A DNA stretch of 64,000 nucleotides, taken from NCBI RefSeq assembly GCF_900188205.1, contig NZ_FZOH01000002.1, forward strand, positions 310,001-374,000. Reading direction: 5' to 3'. The DNA comes from Geodermatophilus saharensis. GTDB lineage: Bacteria; Actinomycetota; Actinomycetes; Mycobacteriales; Geodermatophilaceae. A program made the translations under genes and the position numbers. This document shows positions 52,913-61,787 of the stretch, in pieces. How positions within the stretch are numbered: position 1 is the first letter of the stretch; each line of letters starts with the position of its first letter. The notes under the pieces were generated by a model. It was not told the DNA's origin, made no database searches, and saw only the letters and a program-made list of their open reading frames with translations.

Positions 52913-54192
52913 CGCTCACCCAGCCGCAGCCAGTCCTGCGCCATCGCGACCCGCTCCGCCGGCGTCGGGTGGGAGCCGAAGAACCACTGCCACAGCGCCG
53001 GCGGGCTGGGGTCGGACACGTTGGTCTCCGACAGCCGCCGCTGCACCCCGGTGAAGGCCTCCGCGTCGCCGGTGAGGTCGAGGGCGTACAGGTCGGCGCG
53101 GGCCTCCACGTGGCGCGACACCAGGTTCTGCACCGGCGTGGCCACCAGCGACCCGACGGCGCTCAGCAGCAGCACCAGCGGCACCACGCGCGGGTCGGCC
53201 GCGGATCCCGCGCCGGCGCGGCGCAGCAGTGGCGTCCAGGACAGCAGCCACCCGAGCAGCGCCACCGCCGCGGCGGCACCGAGCGCGCCCAGCAGCGTGC
53301 CGGTGAGGACGTCGTCGTTGGCCACGTGCCCGAGCTCGTGGGCGACGATGGACTTGATCTCCTCGTCGGGCACCTCGGCCAGCAGGGTGTCGTAGACGAC
53401 GACGCGGCGGGTGGAGCCGAAGCCGGAGACGTAGGCGTTCAGCGACGTCGTCCGGCGCGAGGCGTCGGCGACGAGGACGTCCTGGACCGGGTTGCCGCTG
53501 TCGGCGGCCAGCTCCAGCAGGTCGGTCCGCAGCTGGCTCGCCGGCAGCGACTCGAACCGGTTGAACGCCGGCTCGATGACCACCGGGTACAGGAAGGAGC
53601 CGGCGACCACCAGGCCCGCCGCCCCGGCCGCGGCCCACGCCCACCAGGTGCGCGGCGCCCGCCGGGCGAGGGTCACCAGGGCGAGCAGGGCGAGTGCGGT
53701 CAGGCCGGCGTCGATGGCGGTGGAGAGGGCGACGTCGCGCAGCCACAGCGGCCACGACCGGGTCGACAGCCCGTAGCGGTGCCGCACGACCTCCCCGTAG
53801 GCCGACAGCGGCAGCGTGACCAGCCGGCCGACGACGACCAGGACGACCGCGCCCAGGAGCACCGTGAGAGGCCACCGGCGGCCGACGAGGCGGCCCACGG
53901 CCGTGACCAGGCGGCTGCCGAGAGGGGTGAGACCGAGCACCGCGGAGACGGCGAGCCCGAGGACCAGGCCGGTGAGCGAGGCGGGGCGGAGGGCGGCGAC
54001 GAACGCCTCGGCCCGGCGCACCGCCTCGACCGGCAGGCCGGCGTCGGCACTGAGCGGCGTCGCGCCCCCGGGCGGCGTGGGCAGCGGCGCCCAGGGGGTG
54101 CGGACGGCGACGACGACCACGAACGCCGCGCCCAGCACGGCCGCGACCAGCAGGGCCGCCCGGCGGGTCCCCGACCCGCCCGCCCAGCTCAC
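52909..54192 (-). CDS. M48 (Ste24-like) membrane metalloprotease
   Basis: 427 residues. Four or five membrane helices at the start, then the zinc motif SIVAHELGHVANDD and the third ligand in SRHVEARADLYALD; the VADASRRTTSLNAYVSGFGSTRRVVVYDTLL segment is typical of CaaX-protease-like M48 enzymes. It probably degrades membrane or envelope proteins. GTG 54192 is set by AGGATCGG upstream. It overlaps pimB by four bases. Confidence 0.9.
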   Translation of the reverse strand: MSWAGGSGTRRAALLVAAVLGAAFVVVVAVRTPWAPLPTPPGGATPLSADAGLPVEAVRRAEAFVAALRPASLTGLVLGLAVSAVLGLTPLGSRLVTAVGRLVGRRWPLTVLLGAVVLVVVGRLVTLPLSAYGEVVRHRYGLSTRSWPLWLRDVALSTAIDAGLTALALLALVTLARRAPRTWWAWAAAGAAGLVVAGSFLYPVVIEPAFNRFESLPASQLRTDLLELAADSGNPVQDVLVADASRRTTSLNAYVSGFGSTRRVVVYDTLLAEVPDEEIKSIVAHELGHVANDDVLTGTLLGALGAAAAVALLGWLLSWTPLLRRAGAGSAADPRVVPLVLLLSAVGSLVATPVQNLVSRHVEARADLYALDLTGDAEAFTGVQRRLSETNVSDPSPPALWQWFFGSHPTPAERVAMAQDWLRLGER

Positions 54193-54270
54193 CCCGCCGA
54201 TCCTAGGCGCGCGGGCCTCCCGCCCGTCCGGGCCCTGCGGGGACGACGAGGGCCGGCGACCCGTGCGGAC

Positions 54271-54357
54271 GGAGGACCCCTGCCCCCCACCACTCGCACG
54301 CTCGCGGTGGGACCCTGCAGCGGGGCCGGGTCCCACCGCGAGGTGGGAGGTGGTCCT
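54271..54357. repeat. Dispersed palindromic element, subfamily A copy 4, with extra hairpin
   Basis: GGAGGACCCCTGCCCCCC...GACCCTGCAGCGGGGCC, followed by TCCCACC-GCGA-GGTGGGA. It lies at the 3' end of the NlpC gene. Confidence 0.8.
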
Positions 54358-54360
54358 TCG

Positions 54361-55599
54361 TCAGGCGATGCGGCGCATGGCGGTGATGCCGCCCATCGAG
54401 TCGACGGAGACGACCTTCACCGGCACGCCGGAGGTGGAGGCGTGCACCATCTGCCCGTTGCCGATGTACATCGAGACGTGGCTGACCGGGCTGTAGTAGA
54501 AGATCAGGTCACCGGGCTGCAGCTCCGAGCGGGAGACCGCGGTGCCCATCTGCGACTGCATCTTGCTGGAGTGCGGGAGGCTGATCCCGGCCGCCGCATA
54601 GGCGTACTGGGTCAGTCCCGAGCAGTCGAACGCGTCCGGCCCGCCGGCGCCCCACACGTAGGGGTCGCCGACCTGCGCGAGCGCCGTCTGCACCGCCGTC
54701 TGCGCGGCGCCGCTGCCCCCGCCGGCCGCGGAGACCGACGGCGCCGGAGCCGCGGCCGCCGGCGCCGCGGCGGCCGGAGCGGCCGCGGCGGGCGCCCCGC
54801 CGGCCGGCGCGGCCGGGGCCTCGGCGGCGGCGGGGGCACCGGCTGAGGCGGCCGCCTCGGCCGCCTCGGCCGCCGCGGCCTCGGCGCCGGCCTGCGCGGC
54901 CAGGGCCGCCTGCCGCTCGGCCTCGGTGAGGGCGTCGAACTGGGCCCGGTAGTCGGCGATGTCGTCCTCGAGCCGCTGCTCCTGGGCGGTGAGGTCGCCG
55001 AGCGTCGCCTCGGCCTCGGCCTCGGCGGTGTCGGCGTCGCGCTGGGCCTGCTGCGCGGCGGCGGCGGCCTCGCCGACCCGGGCGAGGACGTCGGTGGTGT
55101 GCCCGGCGATGCGGTCGAGGGTGGCCAGCGAGCTCACGAACTCCTCCGCGGAGTCGCTGGTCATCAGCAGGTCCAGCTGCGCGAAGGTGTCGTTGCTGCT
55201 GGTGTAGGCGCTGCGGGCGACCTCGCGGATCTGCCCGTCGAGGGCCTGCAGCTGCGCCTGCGCGTCGGCGAGGGCGCGGTCGGCGGCCTCGGCGGCGGCC
55301 TGCTGCCGGGTGAGCACCTCGCGGGCCTCGTTGACCCGCTCGCTGACCGCCTCGAGCCGGCGGCCGGCGTCGGCGGCGAGCTGGGCGGCCTGCTCGGAGG
55401 TGGTGGCCCGCTCGGGGTCGGCGACCGCGGTGCCGGGCAGCAGGGCCACGGTCAGGGCGGCGGCGGTGCCGGCGAGGGCGACCCGGCCGAGGAGCCGGTG
55501 GCGGGAGGGGCGGTGCGGACCGGCGATCCGGGCGGTCGCGGGTGCGGAGGAGGTGGACTGTGCGCGGGCATGCCCCAGGGAGGGGCGGGGGGTCGCCAC
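54361..55599 (-). CDS. NlpC/P60 peptidoglycan endopeptidase with coiled coil
   Basis: 412 residues. Signal peptide about 32-61 (LLGRVALAGTAAALTVALLPGTAVA), a long coiled coil (about 65-235) rich in Ala/Glu/Gln, an Ala/Pro linker, and the NlpC/P60 domain with C326 (FDCSGLTQY), H374 (SHVSMYIG) and H386 (VHAST). It cleaves the stem peptide between D-Glu and DAP. Position matches Rv2190c. GTG 55599 has GGAGAG upstream. A c-di-AMP riboswitch in its leader should set expression by c-di-AMP level, linking wall hydrolysis to turgor. Confidence 0.93.
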   Translation of the reverse strand: MATPRPSLGHARAQSTSSAPATARIAGPHRPSRHRLLGRVALAGTAAALTVALLPGTAVADPERATTSEQAAQLAADAGRRLEAVSERVNEAREVLTRQQAAAEAADRALADAQAQLQALDGQIREVARSAYTSSNDTFAQLDLLMTSDSAEEFVSSLATLDRIAGHTTDVLARVGEAAAAAQQAQRDADTAEAEAEATLGDLTAQEQRLEDDIADYRAQFDALTEAERQAALAAQAGAEAAAAEAAEAAASAGAPAAAEAPAAPAGGAPAAAAPAAAAPAAAAPAPSVSAAGGGSGAAQTAVQTALAQVGDPYVWGAGGPDAFDCSGLTQYAYAAAGISLPHSSKMQSQMGTAVSRSELQPGDLIFYYSPVSHVSMYIGNGQMVHASTSGVPVKVVSVDSMGGITAMRRIA

Positions 55600-55619
55600 G
55601 GGCGGCGGCTCTCCGTTTC

Positions 55620-55776
55620 TTCCTCAGCAACCGCCTACCGAGTTAGCTGACGGGTTCGGGCTGGGAAGACGTGCCCTATCCGCGTGCCCCGGTGAACCGG
55701 TGCACGCGAGAACTCACCCCAGTGCTGCGGTGGGTCCCCGGCTCACCTCGCGCGCACCCGCAGGCGGCGTCCGGTG
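55620..55776 (-). ncRNA. c-di-AMP (ydaO-yuaA) riboswitch upstream of the NlpC gene
   Basis: On the minus strand the conserved blocks appear in order: CGCCGCCTGCGGG, GAGCCGGGGACCCA, GGGGTGAG, GATAGGGCA, CTTCCCAGCCCGAACCCG, TCAGCTAACTCGGTAGGCGG. This is the signature of RF00379-type RNAs, which bind c-di-AMP and in actinobacteria often control wall hydrolases such as NlpC and Rpf genes. Confidence 0.93.
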
Positions 55777-55797
55777 ACTCGGCGGTCTCCAGCCGAG

Positions 55798-55817
55798 GTC
55801 ACCTCACGTGAGGTGAC
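55798..55817. promoter_or_regulatory. Perfect 20-base palindrome between promoter and riboswitch
   Basis: GTCACCTCACGTGAGGTGAC, exact over all 20 bases, at about +16 to +35 of the predicted transcript. An operator for a dimeric repressor or an extra RNA hairpin before the riboswitch. Confidence 0.7.
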
Positions 55818-55839
55818 GACCACCCGGCCGGCCGCGGCC

Positions 55840-55868
55840 ACACTACGGACGTGGTGAGGTCGTGACAA
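55840..55868 (-). promoter_or_regulatory. Sigma-A-type promoter of the NlpC riboswitch transcript
   Basis: TTGTCA (55863-55868) and TAGTGT (55840-55845) on the minus strand, separated by 17 bases. The clearest two-box promoter in the window. Confidence 0.75.
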
Positions 55869-55953
55869 ACGGGCCCCCTGCGGTTTGTGAGAACACGCAC
55901 AGTGAGCCACGACGCCACTCCGGTGTGTACCCCGCCCGGTGTCCACCTGCGGC

Positions 55954-56247
55954 TCAGCCGGTGCGGCGCCGCCCGTCGGGACGTCCCCCGCCGGCCGGAC
56001 GGTGACGCAGCGGAGGCACCAGGCCGCCCTCGGCCAGCGCCCGCACCGCACGCCGCTCGACGTCGTCGAGGTCCACCACCACACCCGCTCGCGCGACGAC
56101 GGCGTCCTCGGCGGCGGGGACGGGCGGGACCGGCAGGAACACCGGCGCAGTGGCCCGCCGCGCCGGTGGCGCGCCCAGCAGGACGGTGACGACGCAGTCG
56201 GCACACCCGGTGCCGCGCGCGGTGCAGCTGTCGCAGTCGATGAGCAT
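55954..56247 (-). CDS. Small double-CxxC protein
   Basis: 97 residues. Starts MLIDCDSCTARGTGCADCVVTVLLG: two CxxC pairs eight residues apart form a likely zinc or iron ribbon. After a linker comes DDVERRAVRALAEGGLVPPLR. ATG 56247 has GGAGGGA seven bases upstream, so it is a real gene despite its size. Similar short proteins occur in many actinobacteria next to NlpC genes, as I recall, with no known function. Confidence 0.82.
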   Translation of the reverse strand: MLIDCDSCTARGTGCADCVVTVLLGAPPARRATAPVFLPVPPVPAAEDAVVARAGVVVDLDDVERRAVRALAEGGLVPPLRHRPAGGGRPDGRRRTG

Positions 56248-56353
56248 GGCCTGTCCCTCCGGTGCCCCGGCCGCCCCGGGGAACGGGTCGCGGCCGGGAC
56301 GGGTCTGCCTGTCGGTCGTCGCGCACGCTAGGGACGGCCACCGACAGTCCCGG

Positions 56354-58093
56354 TCAGCTGCCCGCGTACTCCCAGTGCCAGGGCTCCTCGCGGCCGTTGC
56401 CGGGGTCGGCCCAGGTGGGGTGCAGCCAGCCGAACCGGCCGGCGTTGGCCACCATCCACGCGTACTGCGCGGTGCCGAAGGTCTGGATGCCCCCGCACAG
56501 GTCGACCGCCAGCCCCCAGCCGTGGTTGCTGGTGCCCGGGACCGCGGCCAGGGCCGGCTTCTCGCCGTAGAGCCGGACCTGGCCGGCGTAGGTGCGGTAG
56601 GAGTCGGTGATGCAGATCGGCTCGCCGAACTGCGCCGCGAACGCCCCGCTCATCGCCCGGTAGGCCGCCGCGGCGTCGCAGCGCAGGGAGTGCCCGCCGA
56701 CCCCCAGCGGGCACAGCGCGCTCGGCGGGATCAGGCCGTTGGGGTACCCGCCCCACGACCGGCCCTCGACGGAGCTCGGCGGGTACACGGTGTTGCCGCA
56801 CTCGACGCGCAGCGCGCCGTCCGACGGCCCGGGGGCGGGCACCTCCGGGCGCGTGCCGAGGCTCGGCCGCCCGACGTGCAGCACCTCGTCGGCCGGCAGC
56901 CGGCGGACGACGACCGCGCCGGCCCGCGCGTCGGCGGCCAGCATCGTGTCGCGGTCCAGGGCGATGCCGACGTGACCGAGACCGGACTCCGGCGTCCCGA
57001 GGAACACCAGGTCGCCGGGCAGGACGTCGGCGAGGTCGACCGGCACGGTGACGGCGAACAGCCCGGCCTGGTCGGCGGGCAGGGGAACGCCGGCCCGGCC
57101 GTAGACCGTCGAGACCAGCGAGCCGCAGTCCCACGAGTCCGGGCCGGCCGTCCCGGGGGCGTAGGGCCGCCCCAGGGCGTCCATGGCCGCGGTCACGGCG
57201 GCGACCGTCTCCGCCGGCAGCACGAGCAGCGACGTCGGCTCCCGGGGGAACTGCGCCGCACCGCGCTGGGCGGCCCCCGCCGCGGACCCGACCGGCACCA
57301 GCCCGGGCGGCAGCGCGCCCGCGGGGTCGAGCAGGTCCGCCGCCGGCGGCGGGGCCACCCCCGCCGCGGCGAGCTGGTCGAGGTAGGCGCGCCAGTTGGC
57401 CGCCGTCTGCCGGTTCACGTCGAGCTGCTGCTGCTGCAGGTCCGACAGCTGCCGGTCGACGTCGCTCAGCGCGGCGTCGAGCTCACCGGTGACCGCGTCC
57501 GCGGCGGCCTCGAGGTCGCGGACCTGGGCGCCGAGCGCGTCGGTCCGCTGCTGCGCCTCGGCGAGGGCGGCGTCGGCGGTGGCCTGCTCGGCGACGGCGG
57601 TCCGGCGCTGGCGCTCCGCGGCGGTGACCACCGCGGCGGCGTGGTCGTCGACGGCGTCCAGGTAGCCCAGCGCGGCGGCGAGGTCGCCGGGGTCGCCGCC
57701 GGAGAGCAGGACGCTCAGCGGAGAGAGCGTGCCGCCGTCGCGGTAGGCCGCCGAGGCGTACCGCGCGACGTCGTCCTGGTGGCGCGCCAGCTCCTCCTCG
57801 GCGGCGGTCACCGCGGCCCGGGCGGCGTCGACGTCGGCCTGCGCGTCGGCCAGCGCCTGCTGCGCGGCCGCGACCTCGGTCTGCCGCTGCCGCAGGTCGG
57901 CCTGCACCTCGGCGGCCCGCTGCTGCAGCCGGTCGAGGGCCTCGCTGTCGAGGACGCCGCTGGTGCCGCCGGGCTGGTCGCTGGGGGTCGCCGCGGCCGG
58001 CCCGGCGAGCGGCAGCGCCACCAGCACCGCCGCGGTCACCAGCGCCAGCGGCGCGGCCCGGCGCAGCGTGCGCGACCGGGACCACAGGCGCAC
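56354..58093 (-). CDS. Bifunctional NlpC/P60 and VanY-type peptidase
   Basis: 579 residues. Signal peptide about 10-34 (ending GPAAA), then a coiled coil (about 45-235), an NlpC/P60 domain (Cys in SWDCGSLVSTVYG, His in GHVGIALD), and a C-terminal M15B D,D-carboxypeptidase domain (ITDSYRTYAGQVRLY, SNHGWGLAVDL, EPWHWEY supply zinc ligands). So one exported protein could cut both within and at the end of the stem peptide. GTG 58093 has a G-rich stretch upstream; no riboswitch is seen. Divergent from the exonuclease gene. Confidence 0.9.
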   Translation of the reverse strand: MRLWSRSRTLRRAAPLALVTAAVLVALPLAGPAAATPSDQPGGTSGVLDSEALDRLQQRAAEVQADLRQRQTEVAAAQQALADAQADVDAARAAVTAAEEELARHQDDVARYASAAYRDGGTLSPLSVLLSGGDPGDLAAALGYLDAVDDHAAAVVTAAERQRRTAVAEQATADAALAEAQQRTDALGAQVRDLEAAADAVTGELDAALSDVDRQLSDLQQQQLDVNRQTAANWRAYLDQLAAAGVAPPPAADLLDPAGALPPGLVPVGSAAGAAQRGAAQFPREPTSLLVLPAETVAAVTAAMDALGRPYAPGTAGPDSWDCGSLVSTVYGRAGVPLPADQAGLFAVTVPVDLADVLPGDLVFLGTPESGLGHVGIALDRDTMLAADARAGAVVVRRLPADEVLHVGRPSLGTRPEVPAPGPSDGALRVECGNTVYPPSSVEGRSWGGYPNGLIPPSALCPLGVGGHSLRCDAAAAYRAMSGAFAAQFGEPICITDSYRTYAGQVRLYGEKPALAAVPGTSNHGWGLAVDLCGGIQTFGTAQYAWMVANAGRFGWLHPTWADPGNGREEPWHWEYAGS

Positions 58094-58281
58094 CGCACCA
58101 CCCCCCGCGAGACCGGACCGTGCGGTCCGCCCGGGGATCGTCGTCCGCGCCGCCGTCGTCCCGCAAGCGTTCCGCGCGCCGCTCCTCCCCCCGGTCCGGC
58201 CGCCCGGCGCGTCGCCCGGCGCGTCGCCCGGGAACGGCCGCCGGCGGCCCCCTCCTCCCCGGGACTGTCCGACCCCCGGCC

Positions 58282-58287
58282 TACCGT
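58282..58287 (+). promoter_or_regulatory. Leaderless -10 box for the DEDDh/GIY-YIG gene
   Basis: TACCGT, six bases before GTG 58294. Confidence 0.55.
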
Positions 58288-58293
58288 CCCGCC

Positions 58294-60183
58294 GTGCTCT
58301 TCCCCGCCGACGGCGCCGGGTCCCGGTCGCCGCGACACGCACAGGCACCCGCCCACGGCGACCGCCCGCTCCCCCGCTCCGGCCCGGCCCCGCACGAGCC
58401 GCTGCCGCCCGTGCAGACCACCATCGACGAGCTCGGCACCCCGCTGGCCGGCGTCACGTTCGTCGTGGTCGACCTCGAGACCACCGGGGGGTCGCCGAAG
58501 GACTGCGCGATCACCGAGATCGGTGCGGTGAAGGTGCGTGGCGGTGAGGTGCTCGGGGAGTTCCAGACGCTGGTCGACCCCGGCTGCGAGGTGCCGCCCT
58601 ACATCAGCGTGCTGACCGGCATCACGACGGCGATGGTGGCCACCGCCCCGCGCATCGGGGCGGTGCTGCCGGCCTTCCTCGAGTTCGCCCGCGGCGCCGT
58701 CCTGGTGGCCCACAACGCGCCGTTCGACCTCGGCTTCCTCCGGGCCGCCTGCGAGCAGACCGGCACCGTCTGGCCCGCGGTCACCTCGGTCGACACCGCC
58801 GTCCTCGCCCGTCGGCTGCTCTCCCGCGACGAGGTGCCCAACTGCAAGCTGGCCACCCTCGCGCCGTACTTCTCCGCCTCCACCGCGCCGTGCCACCGCG
58901 CCCTCGACGACGCCCGCGCCACCGTCGACGTCCTGCACGGCCTGTTCGAGCGGCTCGGCCCGCTCGGGGTGACCTCGCTGGAGGAGCTCACCGGCCTGAC
59001 CCGCCAGGTCGACCCGGAGCGGCGCCGCAAGCGGCACCTGGCCGACGCGGTGCCCTCCGGGCCGGGGGTGTACGTCTTCCGCGGCCCGCGCGACGAGCCG
59101 CTGTACGTGGGCACGAGCAACGACCTGCGCACCCGGGTCCGCAGCTACTTCACCTCCGGGGAGCAGCGCAGCCGGATGACCGAGATGGTGGCGCTGGCCC
59201 AGCGGGTCGACGCCGTCCCCTGCGCGCACGACCTCGAGGCCGCCGTCCGGGAGCTGCGGCTGATCGCCGAGCACAAACCGCGCTACAACCGCCGCTCGCG
59301 CTTCCCCGAGCGCGCGCTGTGGCTGCGGCTCACCGAGGAGCCCTTCCCCCGGCTGTCGGCGGTGCGCCGGGTGGGGCCCGGGGCCGGCGTCTTCCTCGGC
59401 CCCTTCGCCGACCGGCGGGCCGCCGACATGGCGATGGCGGCCATCCACGAGTCCCTGCCGCTGCGGCAGTGCACCGCCCGCCTGTCCCCGCGGGTGCGCA
59501 CCGGCGCCTGCGCGCTGTCGGGGATGGGCCGCTGCGGCGCGCCGTGCACCGGCGCGCAGTCGGTCGAGGAGTACGCGGAGGTCGCCGAGGTGCTGCGCGG
59601 CGCGGTGGCCGGCGACCCGCGGGCGCTGGTCGAGCCGCTGCTCGCCCGCGTCGACCGGCTCGCCGCCGAGGAGCGCTACGAGGACGCCGCGGTGCTGCGC
59701 GACCGGGTGGCGGTCCTGGTGCGGGCGGTCCGCCGCCGGCAGCGGCTGCAGACGCTGGCCGCCGTCCCCGAGTTCGTCCTGGCCCGGCCCGACGGCGACG
59801 GCGGCTGGCACCTGACGGTGGTGCGCCGCGGCCGGCTGGTGTCGGCCGGCTGCGCCCCGCGGGGGACGTCGGTGCGCGACACCCTGGCCGTCCTGCGGGC
59901 CACCGCCGAGACCGTCCCCGGCGCCGACGGTGAGCTGGCCGCCTCGGTCGACGAGACCGAGCTGGTGCTGCGCTGGATGGAGAAGCCCGGCTCCCGGCTG
60001 GTCGAGGTGGAGGGCACCCTGGCCTGCGCGGCGCCGGGCACCGGCGGGTTCAGCGGCTTCCTCGCGCGGGTCGACGCCGGCCGGGCGCTGCGCGACCCCT
60101 TCGCCGACGACCGTCAGCTCGGCACCCGCGCCCGCCCCGAGCGCATCGTCGCCGCCGCATCGGCCACCGGCGGCCCGGGATGA
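58294..60183 (+). CDS. DEDDh exonuclease fused to a UvrC-like GIY-YIG nuclease
   Basis: 629 residues. Residues about 50-215 form a DnaQ-like exonuclease (VVDLETTGGSP, HNAPFDLGFL, CHRALDDARAT). From about 250 a GIY-YIG domain follows (GPGVYVFRGPRDEPLYVGTSNDLRTRVRSYF), with a UvrC-like RYNRRSRFPE region and Cys-rich CALSGMGRCGAPC. The order matches Rv2191. Two starts are possible: GTG 58294 with TACCGT six bases upstream, or GTG 58411 close to the domain. Repair of DNA is likely; the exact substrate is unknown. Confidence 0.92.
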   Translation: MLFPADGAGSRSPRHAQAPAHGDRPLPRSGPAPHEPLPPVQTTIDELGTPLAGVTFVVVDLETTGGSPKDCAITEIGAVKVRGGEVLGEFQTLVDPGCEVPPYISVLTGITTAMVATAPRIGAVLPAFLEFARGAVLVAHNAPFDLGFLRAACEQTGTVWPAVTSVDTAVLARRLLSRDEVPNCKLATLAPYFSASTAPCHRALDDARATVDVLHGLFERLGPLGVTSLEELTGLTRQVDPERRRKRHLADAVPSGPGVYVFRGPRDEPLYVGTSNDLRTRVRSYFTSGEQRSRMTEMVALAQRVDAVPCAHDLEAAVRELRLIAEHKPRYNRRSRFPERALWLRLTEEPFPRLSAVRRVGPGAGVFLGPFADRRAADMAMAAIHESLPLRQCTARLSPRVRTGACALSGMGRCGAPCTGAQSVEEYAEVAEVLRGAVAGDPRALVEPLLARVDRLAAEERYEDAAVLRDRVAVLVRAVRRRQRLQTLAAVPEFVLARPDGDGGWHLTVVRRGRLVSAGCAPRGTSVRDTLAVLRATAETVPGADGELAASVDETELVLRWMEKPGSRLVEVEGTLACAAPGTGGFSGFLARVDAGRALRDPFADDRQLGTRARPERIVAAASATGGPG

Positions 60184-60344
60184 CGTGCGGGAACGGCCCT
60201 CCTGCAGGGACCCGCCACGAGCCGGTGACGTGCTGGAACGGCCCTCCTGCAGGGGCCCGCCACGAGCCGGTGTCGTGCTGGCGCGGCCCTCCTGCAGGGG
60301 CCCGCCACGAGCGCAGCGAGTGGTGGGGGGCAGCGGGGTCCTTC
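60182..60344. repeat. Triplicated dispersed element (3 x 45 bases plus right half)
   Basis: Units at 60182-60226, 60227-60271 and 60272-60316 share GGCCCTCCTGCAGG and CCCGCCACGAG. The last continues into the complementary half ending GCAGCGGGGTCCTTC, completing a subfamily A palindrome. Placed after the nuclease gene. Confidence 0.88.
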
Positions 60345-60350
60345 TAGCAT
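60345..60350 (+). promoter_or_regulatory. Leaderless -10 box for the Lrp-type gene
   Basis: TAGCAT, seven bases before GTG 60358, immediately after the triplicated repeat. Confidence 0.65.
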
Positions 60351-60357
60351 CGCCGGC

Positions 60358-60645
60358 GTGATCACCGCCATCGTGATGGTCGACGCCGCCACCGACGCGA
60401 TCCCCGAGGTGGCGGCCGCGATCGCCGAGCTCGACGGCGTCAGCGAGGTCTACTCGACCGCCGGGGAGGTCGACCTCGTCGCGATCGTGCGGGTCCGCGA
60501 GTTCGACCAGGTGGCCGAGGTGATCGCCGGGCGGATCAACAAGGTGCCCGGCGTGCTGGAGACCGAGACGCACATCGCCTTCCGCGCCTACTCGCGGCAC
60601 GACCTCGAGGCCGCCTTCTCCCTCGGCCTCGAGTCCGGCGCCTGA
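60358..60645 (+). CDS. Lrp/AsnC ligand-binding domain protein (no DNA-binding domain)
   Basis: 95 residues. Only the RAM (AsnC_trans_reg) domain is present: MITAIVMVDAATDAIPEVAAAIAEL, VSEVYSTAGEVDLVAIVRV and PGVLETETHIAFRAYS. Without a helix-turn-helix it probably forms oligomers that sense an amino acid. GTG 60358 has TAGCAT seven bases upstream. Convergent with trpD, though no link is shown. Confidence 0.9.
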   Translation: MITAIVMVDAATDAIPEVAAAIAELDGVSEVYSTAGEVDLVAIVRVREFDQVAEVIAGRINKVPGVLETETHIAFRAYSRHDLEAAFSLGLESGA

Positions 60646-60646
60646 G

Positions 60647-60706
60647 GGAGGACCACCCTCCTCCCCGCCTCGCGGGCTCGGCGCGGGTCCCCGGAGGGGT
60701 GGCCGT
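60647..60706. repeat. Dispersed palindromic element, subfamily B copy 3
   Basis: GGAGGACCACCCTCCTCCCC...GGAGGGGTGGCC between convergent genes. Confidence 0.7.
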
Positions 60707-60728
60707 CCCGGCACCTCGCGACGGGAGC

Positions 60729-61787
60729 TCAGCGACCGGCGGCCTCCTGGCTGACGGCGACCCAGCGCTCGAGCAGCGCGGCGGCCCGGCCGTCGTCGAC
60801 GGCGGCCGCGGCCCGCGCCGTGCCGTCGGCCAGCGCGGCGGTCAGGTCACCCCCGCGCTCGTCGGCGGCGGCCAGTGCCGCGGCGGCGTTGAGCAGCACG
60901 GCGTCGCGCACCGCCCCCCGCTCCCCGGCGAGCACCCGCCGGAAGACCTCGGCGTTGCGCGCGGGGGTCCCGCCGCGCAGCGCGTCGGGGCCGGCGGTGG
61001 CGATGCCCAGCTCACCGGGGTCGACCACCCCGGCGGTGACCGCGCCGTCGCGCGCCACCCACACGCGCGACGTCGTCGCGGTGGTGAGCTCGTCGAGGCC
61101 GTCGTCGCCGCGGAACACCAGTGCGCGGCTGCCGCGCGCGGCGACCACCTCGGCCAGCACCGGCGCCATCCGCAGGTCGGCGCAGCCGATCGCCGCGGCC
61201 ACCGGCCGGGCCGGGTTGGTCAGCGGGCCGAGGAAGTTGAAGACCGTGCCGATGCCCATCTCCCGCCGCGGCGCCGCGGTGTGCCGGTAGCCGGGGTGGA
61301 AGACCGGCGCGAAGAAGAAGCCGATGCCGGCCTCCTGGACGCAGTGCGCCACGGCCGCGGCGGGCAGGTCGATGACCACCCCCAGCGCCTCGAGCACGTC
61401 GGCGGCCCCCGACGAGGAGGAGGCGGCGCGGTTGCCGTGCTTGGCCACCGGGACGCCGGCGGCCGCGGTGACGACGGCGGCCATCGTGGAGATGTTGACG
61501 GTGTGCGCCCCGTCGCCGCCGGTCCCGACGACGTCGACCGTGGCGACGGGCAGGTCGACCGGTGTGGCCCGCTCCAGCATCGTCGCGGCCAGCCCGGCGA
61601 CCTCGGCCGGCGCCTCGCCCTTGGCCCGCAGCGCCACGGCGAAGGCGGCGATCTGGGCCGGCGTGGCCTCGCCGGTCATCACCTCGCGCATCGCCCAGGC
61701 GGTGTCGTCGGCGGCGAGGTCCTCACCGGCGAGCAGGCGCGACAGCAGGCCGGGCCACGTGGGTCCGGCGGCGGGGCGGGCGCTCAC
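60729..61787 (-). CDS. trpD: Anthranilate phosphoribosyltransferase
   Basis: 352 residues. Landmarks: [19 protein letters not shown] (PRPP site), [32 protein letters not shown] and [10 protein letters not shown]. It joins anthranilate with PRPP in tryptophan synthesis. No other trp gene is near. GTG 61787 overlaps the upstream stop as GTGA. Matches Rv2192c. Confidence 0.95.
   Translation of the reverse strand: MSARPAAGPTWPGLLSRLLAGEDLAADDTAWAMREVMTGEATPAQIAAFAVALRAKGEAPAEVAGLAATMLERATPVDLPVATVDVVGTGGDGAHTVNISTMAAVVTAAAGVPVAKHGNRAASSSSGAADVLEALGVVIDLPAAAVAHCVQEAGIGFFFAPVFHPGYRHTAAPRREMGIGTVFNFLGPLTNPARPVAAAIGCADLRMAPVLAEVVAARGSRALVFRGDDGLDELTTATTSRVWVARDGAVTAGVVDPGELGIATAGPDALRGGTPARNAEVFRRVLAGERGAVRDAVLLNAAAALAAADERGGDLTAALADGTARAAAAVDDGRAAALLERWVAVSQEAAGR

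Noticed and set aside
55799-56341. Longer minus-strand frame overlapping the double-CxxC gene
   Set aside because: Out of frame with the CxxC protein, which has the ribosome site and conserved pattern.
58094-58293. Second c-di-AMP riboswitch upstream of the NlpC-VanY gene
   Set aside because: None of the conserved blocks (such as the AGCTAAC segment) is present.
60182-60316. Three 45-base repeats as a short CRISPR array
   Set aside because: Units are directly adjacent without spacers and belong to the terminator family; no cas gene nearby.
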